Assembly (NCBI GenBank): GCA_013286325.1
Contig: JABDFZ010000012.1
Coordinates: 1 to 42,486, forward strand
Reading direction: 5' to 3'
Source of the DNA: Bacteroidota bacterium
GTDB lineage: Bacteria > Bacteroidota > Bacteroidia > Sphingobacteriales > Sphingobacteriaceae
DNA length: 42,486 nt
Shown: positions 9,509 through 18,100 of the stretch, piece after piece
Numbering within the stretch: position 1 is the stretch's first letter
Layout of the letters: each line of letters starts with the position of its first letter
Translations under genes and position numbers: made by a program
Notes under the pieces: model-generated
Databases searched by the model: none
Told to the model about the DNA's origin: nothing
Seen by the model: only the letters and a program-made list of their open reading frames with translations

Positions 9509-9937
9509 ATGGTGAAAACGAAACAAAACAATTCTATTAGCCAGCTACTGGTACAAATATGTAAGCTGCGCAGAAATAAGAGCAATGCCTTATTGTCAAA
9601 AACCGGCATACATGCCGGACAGGACATCCTTTTGTATCACCTGAGCATTGAGGATGGCCAAACAATTTCGTCGTTAGTAGATAAAATTTGTATCCAGCAT
9701 GCCACCATTTTTAATATGATCGATAGAATGGAAGCAGCCGGAATGGTAAGGAAAGAAAAGGACGCCGCAGACAAACGGACATCGAGGGTGTATTTAACCG
9801 AGAAAGGCAAACAAGCCTTTACTAAAGTGGCTGAAATATGGAAAATAATGGAAGCAGCATCAATAAAGGGGTTAACTACCGAACAACAGCAATTGCTTAA
9901 TGAACTATTACAAGTGGTTGTTAAAAATCTGAGTTAA
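9509..9937 (+). CDS. MarR-family transcriptional regulator
   Basis: 142 residues with the MarR winged helix: recognition region IQHATIFNMIDRMEAAGMVRKEKDAADKRTSRVYLTEKG, with the wing Asp and Arg residues (DAADKRTSR) that define the family, then a C-terminal dimerisation helix. A 12-bp palindrome lies before this gene and another before the downstream NmrA-like oxidoreductase, which suggests that it represses both genes. The inducer is not evident; MarR-oxidoreductase pairs often respond to quinones or other electrophiles. Confidence 0.92.
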   Translation: MVKTKQNNSISQLLVQICKLRRNKSNALLSKTGIHAGQDILLYHLSIEDGQTISSLVDKICIQHATIFNMIDRMEAAGMVRKEKDAADKRTSRVYLTEKGKQAFTKVAEIWKIMEAASIKGLTTEQQQLLNELLQVVVKNLS

Positions 9938-9955
9938 AAAAATTTAAGAAAAAAG

Positions 9956-9967
9956 TTAGTCGACTAA
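9956..9967. promoter_or_regulatory. Probable MarR operator, copy 2 (perfect palindrome)
   Basis: TTAGTCGACTAA is a perfect 12-bp palindrome in the gap between the MarR gene and the oxidoreductase, 28 bp before the latter's start. It matches the site at 9478-9489 in 11 of 12 bases. Confidence 0.6.
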
Positions 9968-9995
9968 GTTTATTTAATTATTAAATTTTTAAAAA

Positions 9996-10865
9996 ATGGG
10001 AACACTAAAAAAAGTCACCGTATTTGGTGCAACAGGAAAAGTAGGTAAGGAATTATTAAAGTTTTTATCCGGGGCAGGCATCCATACCATTGCCGTTACC
10101 CGTGATAAAAACAAAGCTAAAGAAATGCCTTTTGTTGAATGGATGGAAGCCGACATGTCAGCCAGGGAAAGCCTCAATAAAACGATAGAAAACAGTAGTG
10201 CTGTTTTTTTGGCCTCAAGCCCCAGTGATAATTTTGTACGGGACCAAAATAATGTAATTGAAACAGCTAAGAAATGTGATGTGGCACATATTGTAAAAAT
10301 ATCTTCGCCGGGGGCTTCAAAAAATTCGCCGGCAGCTGTCCCAAAATTGCATTGGGAAATAGAAGAGTTATTAAAAGCTTCGGGTATACAGTGGACAATC
10401 CTTCAGCCTAACTCGTTTATGCAAAATTGGTTAGGTGAGTTTTCTAAAACGATACAAACTGAACGCAAAATATATGACGCTGCCGGCGATGGAAAAAAAC
10501 CATATATAGACACCCGGAATATTGCCGAAGTTGCCTTCAAAGCTTTAACGGAGCCCGAAAAACATAGTAATAAAATATACTTACTTACAGGTGGCGAAGC
10601 GCTAAATTACGGACAGGTAGCAACAGCAATAAGCAAAGCTATTGGAGAAAAAGTAACATACATTTCGCTTACACCTGATGAAGCAAAATTAAGGATGGAA
10701 CAAAAAGGTATGCCCCAATGGGCTATCCAGACTTTTCTTGCAATTGCCGAAGGCCAACGTAGTGGAAAGGCAGATTATGTAAATGATATAGTACAAGAAA
10801 TATTAAACAAACCGCCTTTAACAATTGATGATTTTGCGCGTGACTATGCGGGATATTTTAAGTAA
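9996..10865 (+). CDS. NmrA-like NAD(P)-binding oxidoreductase
   Basis: 289 residues. The N-terminal Rossmann motif VTVFGATGKVGKELL (glycines 11, 14 and 17) is followed by the atypical short-chain pattern of NmrA/quinone-oxidoreductase-like proteins: VFLASSP, HIVKISSPGASKNSP, then ILQPNSFMQN and a C-terminal substrate domain. The NxxxR-type active site of classical SDRs is absent, as is normal for this group. Likely functions are an NAD(P)H-dependent quinone/ketone reductase or a redox sensor. Regulated together with the MarR gene through the shared palindrome. Confidence 0.88.
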   Translation: MGTLKKVTVFGATGKVGKELLKFLSGAGIHTIAVTRDKNKAKEMPFVEWMEADMSARESLNKTIENSSAVFLASSPSDNFVRDQNNVIETAKKCDVAHIVKISSPGASKNSPAAVPKLHWEIEELLKASGIQWTILQPNSFMQNWLGEFSKTIQTERKIYDAAGDGKKPYIDTRNIAEVAFKALTEPEKHSNKIYLLTGGEALNYGQVATAISKAIGEKVTYISLTPDEAKLRMEQKGMPQWAIQTFLAIAEGQRSGKADYVNDIVQEILNKPPLTIDDFARDYAGYFK

Positions 10866-10940
10866 GCAAGCATCTGCTGATGAAAGTAAAATGAATGCAA
10901 GAACAGGCTGTTATAATTCGGTAAAATATTTTGCCTTTTT

Positions 10941-11033
10941 CATTTTGTTTATTTTTTTGAAGGTTCGTATTTGAGAATGACAATTGCGCAACAGGATTTA
11001 CAAGCAAATGATGTTCGTCAATTAGTTGATTGC
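10941..11033 (-). pseudogene. Fossil of a DHFR/RibD_C-like gene 3' end (copy A)
   Basis: On the minus strand the fragment reads NQLIDEHHLLVNPVA, nearly identical to the intact gene at 12400-12966, and then after a shift of frame IVILKYEPSKK and a stop at 10949-10951. The intermediate ~73 nt of the intact gene are missing. The join sits at short repeats (CAAT..GCAAC) that occur at both positions in the intact copy. The 5' two-thirds of the gene is absent. Confidence 0.8.
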
Positions 11034-11078
11034 CTTGTTCCGCAAATTAAAAATTCTCATAATTTTATTTATCAATAC

Positions 11079-11115
11079 AGGATTGATAACGAGGCTGAAC
11101 TCGTTAATCAATCCT
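11079..11115 (-). terminator. Hairpin terminator of the 179-residue DHFR-like gene
   Basis: AGGATTGAT(-)AACGAG pairs with CTCGTTAATCAATCCT around a 6-nt loop, 22 nt past the stop codon of the minus-strand gene, with an AT-rich tail. Confidence 0.65.
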
Positions 11116-11136
11116 TATTATAAACTTATTGGTTGT

Positions 11137-11676
11137 TTACGCTGGCCCATACTGCAGCAGGATCGCACCAGATTTGAAAGTCTTGCAGTCAATCAATTTA
11201 AAGTGTTTCATATCCATGCCATCAAACCAACGTCCACCCTTGCCAAACGTAAACGGAAACACCAACAGTTGGAATTTATCCACAAGTCCGTGATCCAACA
11301 TTGTATGCGTTAACTCTCCAACACCATATTGCACCAGGTCTTTTCCACCCATTTGCTTCAGTTTGCGAAGCTGTTCTACAACGTCTCCTTGAATTAGTGT
11401 GGAATTCCAACTAAGGGGTTCTTTAAGTGTTCTTGAAGCGACATGCTTTGGCATTTCATTAATATAGTCTGCCATTTTTCCTGTCCGGGCTGGCCATATC
11501 TTAGCAAAGCCTTCATACGTTAAACGACCTGATAATAAGGCTCCTGAAGAGAAAAGGAGGTTATCTAAATAGTCCTGAACATCGTCTGTATGATACTTAA
11601 AAATTTCGGAAAACATTTCCGGATTGTTCACGATCCCATCCATTGATACTTCTGCTGCTACAATAATTTCTCTCAT
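11137..11676 (-). CDS. Dihydrofolate reductase-like (RibD C-terminal domain) protein
   Basis: 179 residues forming a single RibD_C domain: N-terminal strand IIVAAEVSMDGIV, LLSGRLTYEGFAKIWPAR, the nucleotide-binding region (DLVQYGVGELTHTMLDHGLVDKF) and the C-terminal FKSGAILLQYGP strand. The family binds NADPH. Stand-alone members are widespread in soil bacteria and most have no known substrate; they should not be called true DHFR or RibD. It is about 29% the length of the neighbouring RibD-type fusions seen elsewhere and lacks a deaminase domain. A second family member lies at 12400-12966. Confidence 0.88.
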   Translation of the reverse strand: MREIIVAAEVSMDGIVNNPEMFSEIFKYHTDDVQDYLDNLLFSSGALLSGRLTYEGFAKIWPARTGKMADYINEMPKHVASRTLKEPLSWNSTLIQGDVVEQLRKLKQMGGKDLVQYGVGELTHTMLDHGLVDKFQLLVFPFTFGKGGRWFDGMDMKHFKLIDCKTFKSGAILLQYGPA

Positions 11677-11779
11677 AACTTTATTTTTTTGATTTTAAAA
11701 TTCTTTAATTGAAATTAATTAATGATCCTGATTTACCTAATGATGATTTGTTTTTATGTGAGTTGATTTAAAAACACAG

Positions 11780-12154
11780 CTATGCTTTCAGCTTTTTGTG
11801 ATAATAAATGTAAGCAAGGATTCCGAGGGTAATGGGAACTGCCATAAATGCAAGGTTACCGACCATTTGGCCCGGGGAAGATATTGAGAATATACAATAA
11901 GTGGCACCGATTAGATCAAAGAATAGCCCTGCATAAGCCCATTCTTTAATTCGGGGATAACCGGGAATTAGAATGGCGATAACGCCTAATGTTTTGGCAA
12001 TGCCAAGAAAAGGCAGCAAATAAAACGGCATACTCATTTTAGTAAAGCCTTCCATTGCTATTTTAGAAGAAACAATATCAGGCAAGGCAAATACAAACAT
12101 AAATGCTGCAAATAAGCCTGTAAATGTCCAGTAAAGGATGTTAGTCTTTTTCAT
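11780..12154 (-). CDS. DoxX-like small membrane protein
   Basis: 124 residues, four predicted transmembrane helices (ILYWTFTGLFAAFMFVFALPDIV; PFYLLPFLGIAKTLGVIAIL; WAYAGLFFDLIGATYCIFSI; LAFMAVPITLGILAYIYYH). The Pro-Gly motif between helices 2 and 3 (IPGYPRIKEWAYAGL) is typical of DoxX/DUF-type membrane proteins. The start chosen is the ATG at 12154 that opens MKKTNILYW. A longer frame reaching 12250 is rejected because those 32 extra codons are a shifted reading of the DHFR-like fossil (copy B). Such proteins are often found with oxidative-stress or small-molecule detoxification genes; function not established. Confidence 0.85.
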   Translation of the reverse strand: MKKTNILYWTFTGLFAAFMFVFALPDIVSSKIAMEGFTKMSMPFYLLPFLGIAKTLGVIAILIPGYPRIKEWAYAGLFFDLIGATYCIFSISSPGQMVGNLAFMAVPITLGILAYIYYHKKLKA

Positions 12155-12167
12155 TTTGTTTATTTTT

Positions 12168-12213
12168 TTAAGGTTCGTATTTGATACTGACAATCCCGTA
12201 ACTAAAGGGCTTG
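12168..12213 (-). pseudogene. Fossil of a DHFR/RibD_C-like gene 3' end (copy B)
   Basis: On the minus strand the sequence reads PFSYGIVSIKYEP and stops, matching the C-terminus (PFSCGIVIVKYEPSKK) of the intact gene at 12400. Homology continues through the trailer to the DoxX start codon at 12154. Only the last ~15 codons remain. Confidence 0.75.
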
Positions 12214-12362
12214 CTATTATTTTTTGAAATACATATCTGTATTTATGCAATCAAAATTAACCAGGGCACGGCTAAAAACACCTTCAAAAGCCGTTCAAAA
12301 TGCAAGCAAAGAAGAGTATCCGGGAAGTTCGACATCTCACGCATTCTGCTATTTTTTAGGAA

Positions 12363-12382
12363 AGTCACTCTTTCGGGCGACT
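12363..12382. terminator. Short hairpin after the 188-residue DHFR-like gene
   Basis: AGTCAC-(8 nt)-GCGACT forms a 6-bp stem with one G-U pair when read on the minus strand, 18 nt beyond the stop codon. A T-rich tract follows on the plus strand. Weak but well placed. Confidence 0.4.
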
Positions 12383-12399
12383 CTTTTCATTTAATCTTT

Positions 12400-12966
12400 T
12401 CATTTTGATTGCTTTTTTGAAGGCTCGTATTTGACAATGACAATCCCGCAACTAAAGGGCGTGGCTTTAACCAGTTTTAGATTTGTCCTTTGTTTGAAAA
12501 CTGGCATACCGCTGCCCAATGCAACAGGATTTACAAGCAAATGATATTCGTCAATTAGTTGATTGCTGATTAATGATGATACAAAATCGACACCTCCATA
12601 AACAATCATGTCGTTTCCTTTTTCTTTTTTTAGCTTTTTGATCTCGTCAACCAAATCTCCATTCTCCATTTTTGCATTTGACAATTCTGATTTGGTGGTT
12701 TTTTTTGAGAAAATAATTTTCGGTATGTCGGTCAATAATTTTCCAACGGGATAATCAGGGTCATTTGGATTTGCCGCTACAGATGCCCAGTGAGGAATAA
12801 AGGCTGGTGCAGTTTTACTGCCAAGCAAAACATAGTCAACTTGCCCGAGGTTTGCGACAGAATATTTTCTTATTTCATCATCCCATTTGAAATTTGAAGA
12901 TTCACTGCCTGTTGCTGAAACAAATCCGTCAATAGATATGTGCATTTGTAATTTTAGTTTACGCAT
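12400..12966 (-). CDS. Dihydrofolate reductase-like (RibD C-terminal domain) protein
   Basis: 188 residues. RibD_C landmarks: KLQMHISIDGFVS at the N-terminus, VDYVLLGSKTAPAFIPHWA, the NADPH-binding stretch NDMIVYGGVDFVSSLISNQL and the C-terminal GIVIVKYEP strand. It diverges from the paralogue at 11137-11676 over most of its length, so these are old paralogues or separate acquisitions. Its 3' end is the parent type of two fossils nearby (10941-11033 and 12168-12213). Reaction unknown; probably an NADPH-dependent reductase. Confidence 0.88.
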   Translation of the reverse strand: MRKLKLQMHISIDGFVSATGSESSNFKWDDEIRKYSVANLGQVDYVLLGSKTAPAFIPHWASVAANPNDPDYPVGKLLTDIPKIIFSKKTTKSELSNAKMENGDLVDEIKKLKKEKGNDMIVYGGVDFVSSLISNQLIDEYHLLVNPVALGSGMPVFKQRTNLKLVKATPFSCGIVIVKYEPSKKQSK

Positions 12967-12990
12967 GATATTAAATTTTAAATTGTGTTG

Positions 12991-13518
12991 TTATGAATAC
13001 ATCTTAATCTGTTCATATCTCAATCTATCAATAGTCATATTTATTGCGGTCCATATTTCATTCTTTATTTTTCTTTCCAGCTTTTTATCCGGATTGATGG
13101 TAAAACCTGCTTTTCCGTAACACTTTATTGCTCCAAGATTCCAATCGAAAACGTTTAGTTCAACAAATGATATGTCGAAGTTTGAAAATGAAAAATCTAA
13201 CAATAAGCCTACTATTTGTTGCCCCAGGCCCTTATTTCTGTGTTCTTTTTTGCCAATTAATACCCGTCCGATTTTTGCTGAATTTTCACTTAAGTACACT
13301 TCTGCATGGCCGACAGCCAAACCTATTTCCGCGTCAACTATCCTGAAAGCAATCCTATTTTTATCGGCCAATGAAATATCTAATTGTTCGGCAGTTAATG
13401 GAAAACTTAATAACGGCCCGGCAAATTGCATCAGCGCCTCTTCGCTGTCAACCCACGAGATCAGGCCGGCATAGTTTTCCCTGCCAAATTCCTCAAGCCT
13501 TATCTTAGATACTGTCAT
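12991..13518 (-). CDS. GNAT-family N-acetyltransferase
   Basis: 175 residues. The acetyl-CoA-binding pyrophosphate loop is visible as VLIGKKEHRNKGLGQQIVGLLLDF (Q/RxxGxG/A type). It is preceded by the GLAVGHAEVYL strand and followed by FVELNVFDWNLGAIKCYGKAGF, the normal beta5-alpha4 region (N-x-x-A-I-x-x-Y-x-K-x-G-F). This places it among the RimJ/RimL-like or small-molecule acetyltransferases. It overlaps the upstream DoxX-like gene by 4 nt (ATGA), so the two are translationally coupled. Substrate unknown. Confidence 0.9.
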   Translation of the reverse strand: MTVSKIRLEEFGRENYAGLISWVDSEEALMQFAGPLLSFPLTAEQLDISLADKNRIAFRIVDAEIGLAVGHAEVYLSENSAKIGRVLIGKKEHRNKGLGQQIVGLLLDFSFSNFDISFVELNVFDWNLGAIKCYGKAGFTINPDKKLERKIKNEIWTAINMTIDRLRYEQIKMYS

Positions 13519-13949
13519 TTTTCTGAGTTGCTTTTACTTTTTACCCAAAAAGGTTCATGAGCAGGTAATATGTAAGCTACTACTCCGAATAGTATAATTG
13601 ATATAATTAAGTCGACTGATGTAAATTCCTCCAAAACATAGTGCCCGAACTCTAATGAAACAAAATATAGTATCCATACCACTATAAAGAAGCGCCTTTT
13701 GAATGATGTGATCAATGCTATAGCTATTCCTACTTCGATAAACGGGATTAAGGTTATGTAAATATCAACAAGGGATGATGGGAGGTTAATCCGCAATGCT
13801 GGATTTAAAAACAGCTTCAGATAATATTTATGGAAATTTCCATTGCTGCAAAATTTGCTGATCCCTGCTACCAACAAAGTCAGGATCATGGTGATGCGCA
13901 AAAGAAGTTCAGCATTCTTTAATGTTTTTATACTAATACTATTTTCCAT
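13515..13949 (-). CDS. DoxX/MauE-like four-helix membrane protein
   Basis: 144 residues from the ATG at 13949 (MENSISIKTL); an in-frame TTG nine bases upstream is less likely. Four hydrophobic helices: LLLRITMILTLLVAGISKFC, YITLIPFIEVGIAIALITSF, FFIVVWILYFVSLEFGHYVL and LIISIILFGVVAYIL. The AGISKF motif at the end of helix 1 is typical of DoxX/MauE proteins, which are often linked to disulfide/quinone chemistry. No partner redox gene is adjacent here. Coupled by a 4-nt overlap to the GNAT gene. Confidence 0.8.
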   Translation of the reverse strand: MENSISIKTLKNAELLLRITMILTLLVAGISKFCSNGNFHKYYLKLFLNPALRINLPSSLVDIYITLIPFIEVGIAIALITSFKRRFFIVVWILYFVSLEFGHYVLEEFTSVDLIISIILFGVVAYILPAHEPFWVKSKSNSEK

Positions 13950-14043
13950 TTTTAGCAAATACGTTAATTAATTTATATAGCAAAGATGCGATGTGGAAGT
14001 ATTAGAAAAAATGAACCAGATCAAAAAAAGTGGTTGATATAGA

Positions 14044-14634
14044 TCAACTTAATTTTTTTCGGTTCTTGCTCCGGATCCTTGATAAAAACTCTGTCGACAT
14101 CCCCAGGTAGGAAGCCAATGCATATTGCGGTACCCGCTGCACCAGGAGCGGATAATTTTCACAAAACGAATTGTATCGTTCTTCAGCGGATAGGGTTAAA
14201 TTGGAAATCAGCCTTTGTTGCTGAAAAGCATGTCCCATTTCGGCACGGATCCTGAAAAATGTTTCGTATTTGTGATTAGATCTTTTCAGTTCCTGTTCTT
14301 TTTCGTACGGAAGCTGCATGAGTGTACAATCCTCTATTGCAACTACAAACATTGATGCCGGCTGTTGATTAATATAACTATCATAATCCGTTATCCACCA
14401 ATTTTCAATTCCTAACAGTATAGTATGCTCCTCTCCCTTTTCCCCGATCACGTAGGCCCGCATAGCTCCTTTTATAATGAAATTTCTGCATTTTGCTGTA
14501 AAATCCGGCTGTACTATAAATTGTTTCTTTTTAACCCTAACTTCTTTAAAACAGGCACTGAGTTCACAGGCTTCTTCATCTGACATGATTTTAAATTGCC
14601 GGATATATTTTGTTAATTCTTCGTTAGTCGACAT
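14044..14634 (-). CDS. Crp/Fnr-family transcriptional regulator
   Basis: 196 residues with an N-terminal cyclic-nucleotide-binding beta-roll (KKQFIVQPDFTAKCRNFIIKGAMRAYVIGEKGEEHTI) and a C-terminal helix-turn-helix (VPQYALASYLGMSTEFLSRIRSKNR), the usual arrangement of the Bacteroidota Crp-like group. The cAMP-contacting Arg-Ser pair of Crp is not obvious, so the ligand is unknown. It lies just upstream of the DoxX-GNAT pair on the same strand but about 90 nt apart, and may control it. Confidence 0.88.
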   Translation of the reverse strand: MSTNEELTKYIRQFKIMSDEEACELSACFKEVRVKKKQFIVQPDFTAKCRNFIIKGAMRAYVIGEKGEEHTILLGIENWWITDYDSYINQQPASMFVVAIEDCTLMQLPYEKEQELKRSNHKYETFFRIRAEMGHAFQQQRLISNLTLSAEERYNSFCENYPLLVQRVPQYALASYLGMSTEFLSRIRSKNRKKLS

Positions 14635-14889
14635 GCAGGATTGAATGATTAGCGTTGTAACCGTATTATACCAAATTTACAATTTAAAACCTTTCGCTAT
14701 CCGAAATAGTTAAGGTAGAGATTTGTTATACTTTAATTTAATAATTAAAGTAAATAAGGCAATACTTATTAAAATTGTGTGTTGATGTTAAATAATAAAT
14801 AGTGTTAACTTAGTAATAACCTAAACTTAATTGCAAACCCGTAAAAATTTTCTTAATTGTAATATGTCTATTTTCAGTAAATAAGTTAA

Positions 14890-15012
14890 TTTTTAATCAA
14901 TTTCTACAACGCCCAGGAGGCGTTCACTAAAAATATTATTTGGAACGATAAAGAAACAGGGATTGATCCTTTAGGATATGAAAAAATAATAAAAGCAGCT
15001 TTTAGAAATTAA
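14890..15012 (+). pseudogene. Possible 3' remnant of a lost gene
   Basis: An open stretch of 40 codons without a start codon ends at TAA (15010-15012). It encodes a protein-like string with normal composition (FYNAQEAFTKNIIWNDK, then TGIDPLGYEKIIKAAFRN). It lies in an otherwise empty 480-bp gap before the LanB gene, and may mark the left edge of the inserted RiPP locus. Family not recognised. Confidence 0.35.
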
Positions 15013-15118
15013 ATTGGCGGTCACCTTCGGTCCTTAACGATTATTCATGATAGTAAAACATCAAATAATCAACAACTTATAGTTTGACCTTAACCTATTG
15101 TCCCCTTAATCTATTAAT

Positions 15119-18100
15119 ATGAAATTCGAATTTTATCCATATGTAATTATCAGATCACCATATTTTCCTTTAAGATACATAACAGAAAACCTATATGATA
15201 AAATAATAAATGACCCGGAATACATAGAAGCCTTATTTATCTCGTCGCCTAATTTTGTTCACCTGTTAAATGAAAAAAAACTATCGAACAAACCTGATGC
15301 AGAAGATGTATTGCTAAAATATTTTAACAGAATGTGTTTCAGGTGTACCCCCTTTGGCTTATTTGCAGGTTGCTCGGTAACTGAATGGGGAAACTCTACA
15401 GAAATACAGGTTTTGAATGACCATATTCAAAGAAGATCGAGATTGGATAAGGACTTTCTTGTTAAAATGATCCGGTATTTAGCATTGTTGAAACCCGTTT
15501 TCTTAAACTTACAATTCTCCCTTAATAATACATTTTATAGCGTCGGAGATGAATACCGTTATATAGAAAGAATTGAAGGTGAGAATGGCGAAATGAACTA
15601 TGATATAGCAGCGGCAGAAGGTTCGGTAATCTTTCAGGATTTTTTAGGGTTTGTGAGAGGCCCGGCCAAAACAGGATCTCAGATCTTAGACCTGGCTGTT
15701 AAAGCGGGTTATTCGAAAAAAACCGCTCTGAATTACTTATCAGAATTATATAAAAACCAGGTTGTGACAACGAATATGGAGTTGTCACTTCCGGCTAATG
15801 AATTATTAGATCGTTGCAGGCTGATATTAAAACAAATAGCCAGTAACACCAATAATTCAATTGCTTGGTATTGGCATAATTGCGTTACAGAATTAGTTGA
15901 TTCGCTGCAGGAAATTGATAACGCTGCAACTAAAAGTGTGATGAAATATGATAGACTCTTTTCTTTAACAGAAAGATTCCCATTTAATCAGCCGGTTAAC
16001 CGCGTTATTCAGGTAGATTATTCATTTACTTCTCCGTCGGGCTTTATAAATAAGAACATACAAAATACTTTATCAACCGGTGTAAATATTTTATCGCTAA
16101 TTAACCTTGCGCCTACGGATAACAATTCCCTGGTGAATTTTAAAAATCGATTTATACAAAAGTACGACTCGCGTGAGGTCCCGTTTTTAATAGCGCTTGA
16201 TCCGGAATCAGGAATTGATTACCTGGAAGGAACATCTTCATTCGATACTTTTTTGCATAATGAATTTTCCATCACAACTTCAGGTTATTCTCATCAAAAT
16301 CACACATTAAACACGAACCATAACTTTTTGATAGAAAAGTTTGAAGCTGCCAGTGCACGGGATGAAAAACATATTGAACTTACAGAAACCGACTTAAGCA
16401 AAATGCAAAAAACGGAGCACGAGTTATCTGCTACCAGCACCGTTTTTTTCAGATTATTCGGAGATGATCAGGTTCAGCTTGACAGTGTTGGCGGAAGCAG
16501 CGGCATAAATTTATTTACGAGATTTAGTGATTTTAATGCTTCATTAAATCAAATTACAAATGAAGTTGCTAAAATTGAACAGAGGTATTATGAGGGGAAA
16601 ATAGTAGCTGAGGTAATACATGAACCTGAACCAAGAGCCGGAAATGTAATTGCGCATCCATCGTTCAGAGAGTTTGAGATACCCTATCTTTCGCAAGGTG
16701 CTAATGGCGCTGCAAAAACAATTTTATTAGATGACATTCTTATATCTGTGGTTGATAATAAGGTTATTCTTAGGTCGAAAAGTTTAAATAAGGAAATTAT
16801 ACCACGACTAAGTCATGCCTATAATTATTTAAAAGGTTCGCCCATTTACAGGTTTTTGGGGGATTATCAAAACAATGAGAAAATAACAGGTTTTCAATTT
16901 GATTTTGCAAAAGTACTGCCCGGGAAATCGTTTTACCCCAGGCTCTATTATAAAAATATAGTTTTTTTCCCTGCAACCTGGATAATCAGCGTTAAGGATA
17001 TAGAGGAGAAATGCGGGCCATTATCGTTAGATACTTTAGCTGACTATCTCCGTTTAAGGAAAGTAAACGAAAAGTTTATTTTTAGTGAAGGTGATAACGA
17101 ATTACTAATTGTTTCGAGTCAGCCACATTTGTTAAATGTGTTTCTAAAGCTATTAAAGAAAAAGCATGAGGTAACTATTAAGGAATTCTTATATGATGAA
17201 AAAAACTATCACATCCTTAATGAAAACGGCGAAAAAATTAATAATCAGCTTTTGGCCATACTCATTAATAAGGATAAAAATAGTGCGCATCGGAAAGGAA
17301 GTTCGCCGGCTTTTAAGCAATTTGAAGGTATTCAGCGAAAATTTTCAATAGGTTCTGAATGGATTTATTATAAATTTTATTGCGGGGTTTACAGCGCGGA
17401 TAAAATTCTTGCCGGATATATTCTGCCCCTGATTAAAAACCTGTATAAAGAAAAACTGATTTCCGAGGCATTCTTTATCCGCTATTTAGACCCAGATTCC
17501 CATTTACGTATTAGGTTTAAAGTAAAAAAGAAAGATCAGATACCTGCGGTGATGAACTGGGTTCATAAATATACAGCAGATTTGGAAACCAATGACTCCA
17601 TCTGGAAGACCCAGATTGATACCTATGTTCGCGAACTTGAGCGCTATTATATAGGTATAGAAGAATCTGAATCGATTTTTAGCTTTGATAGTCTTGCCGT
17701 AATCAAACTATTAAACAACCCCGATATAGCTGAAGATCTTAATTTCCGAGTTTCAGCTGGTATCCGGTTAATCAGCGATCTATTGGATTGTTTTGATTAT
17801 ACCCTGGATGATAAGATTGAGTTTACTATGAAAATGAAGAATGCGCTGAAAGCAGAATTTAAATTTGATGTAAAGGCGGATAAAAAGATAAATATGCCAT
17901 ATCGTGAGAAATCGCATATTTATTTATACCACATGGGAGAGACAGAATTAAACGCAATTTTTAAAAGACGATTTAAGGATATAAAGAAAACGTGCGAAAA
18001 AATCAGGAAGAACAACAAGGATGGCAGCACCGCCCAGGATTTAATGAAATTGTTAGGCAGTTATACGCACATGTGTGTTAACCGTTTGTTTTTATGCAAC

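Noticed and set aside
12155..12250. N-terminal extension of the DoxX-like gene.
   Set aside because: The extra codons are a shifted reading of a DHFR-like fossil; the start at 12154 fits the family.
12245..12394. A 49-residue plus-strand ORF (starts MQSKLTRARLKTPSK).
   Set aside because: It lies between the eroded copies and includes the terminator hairpin region; no family recognised and no ribosome binding site.
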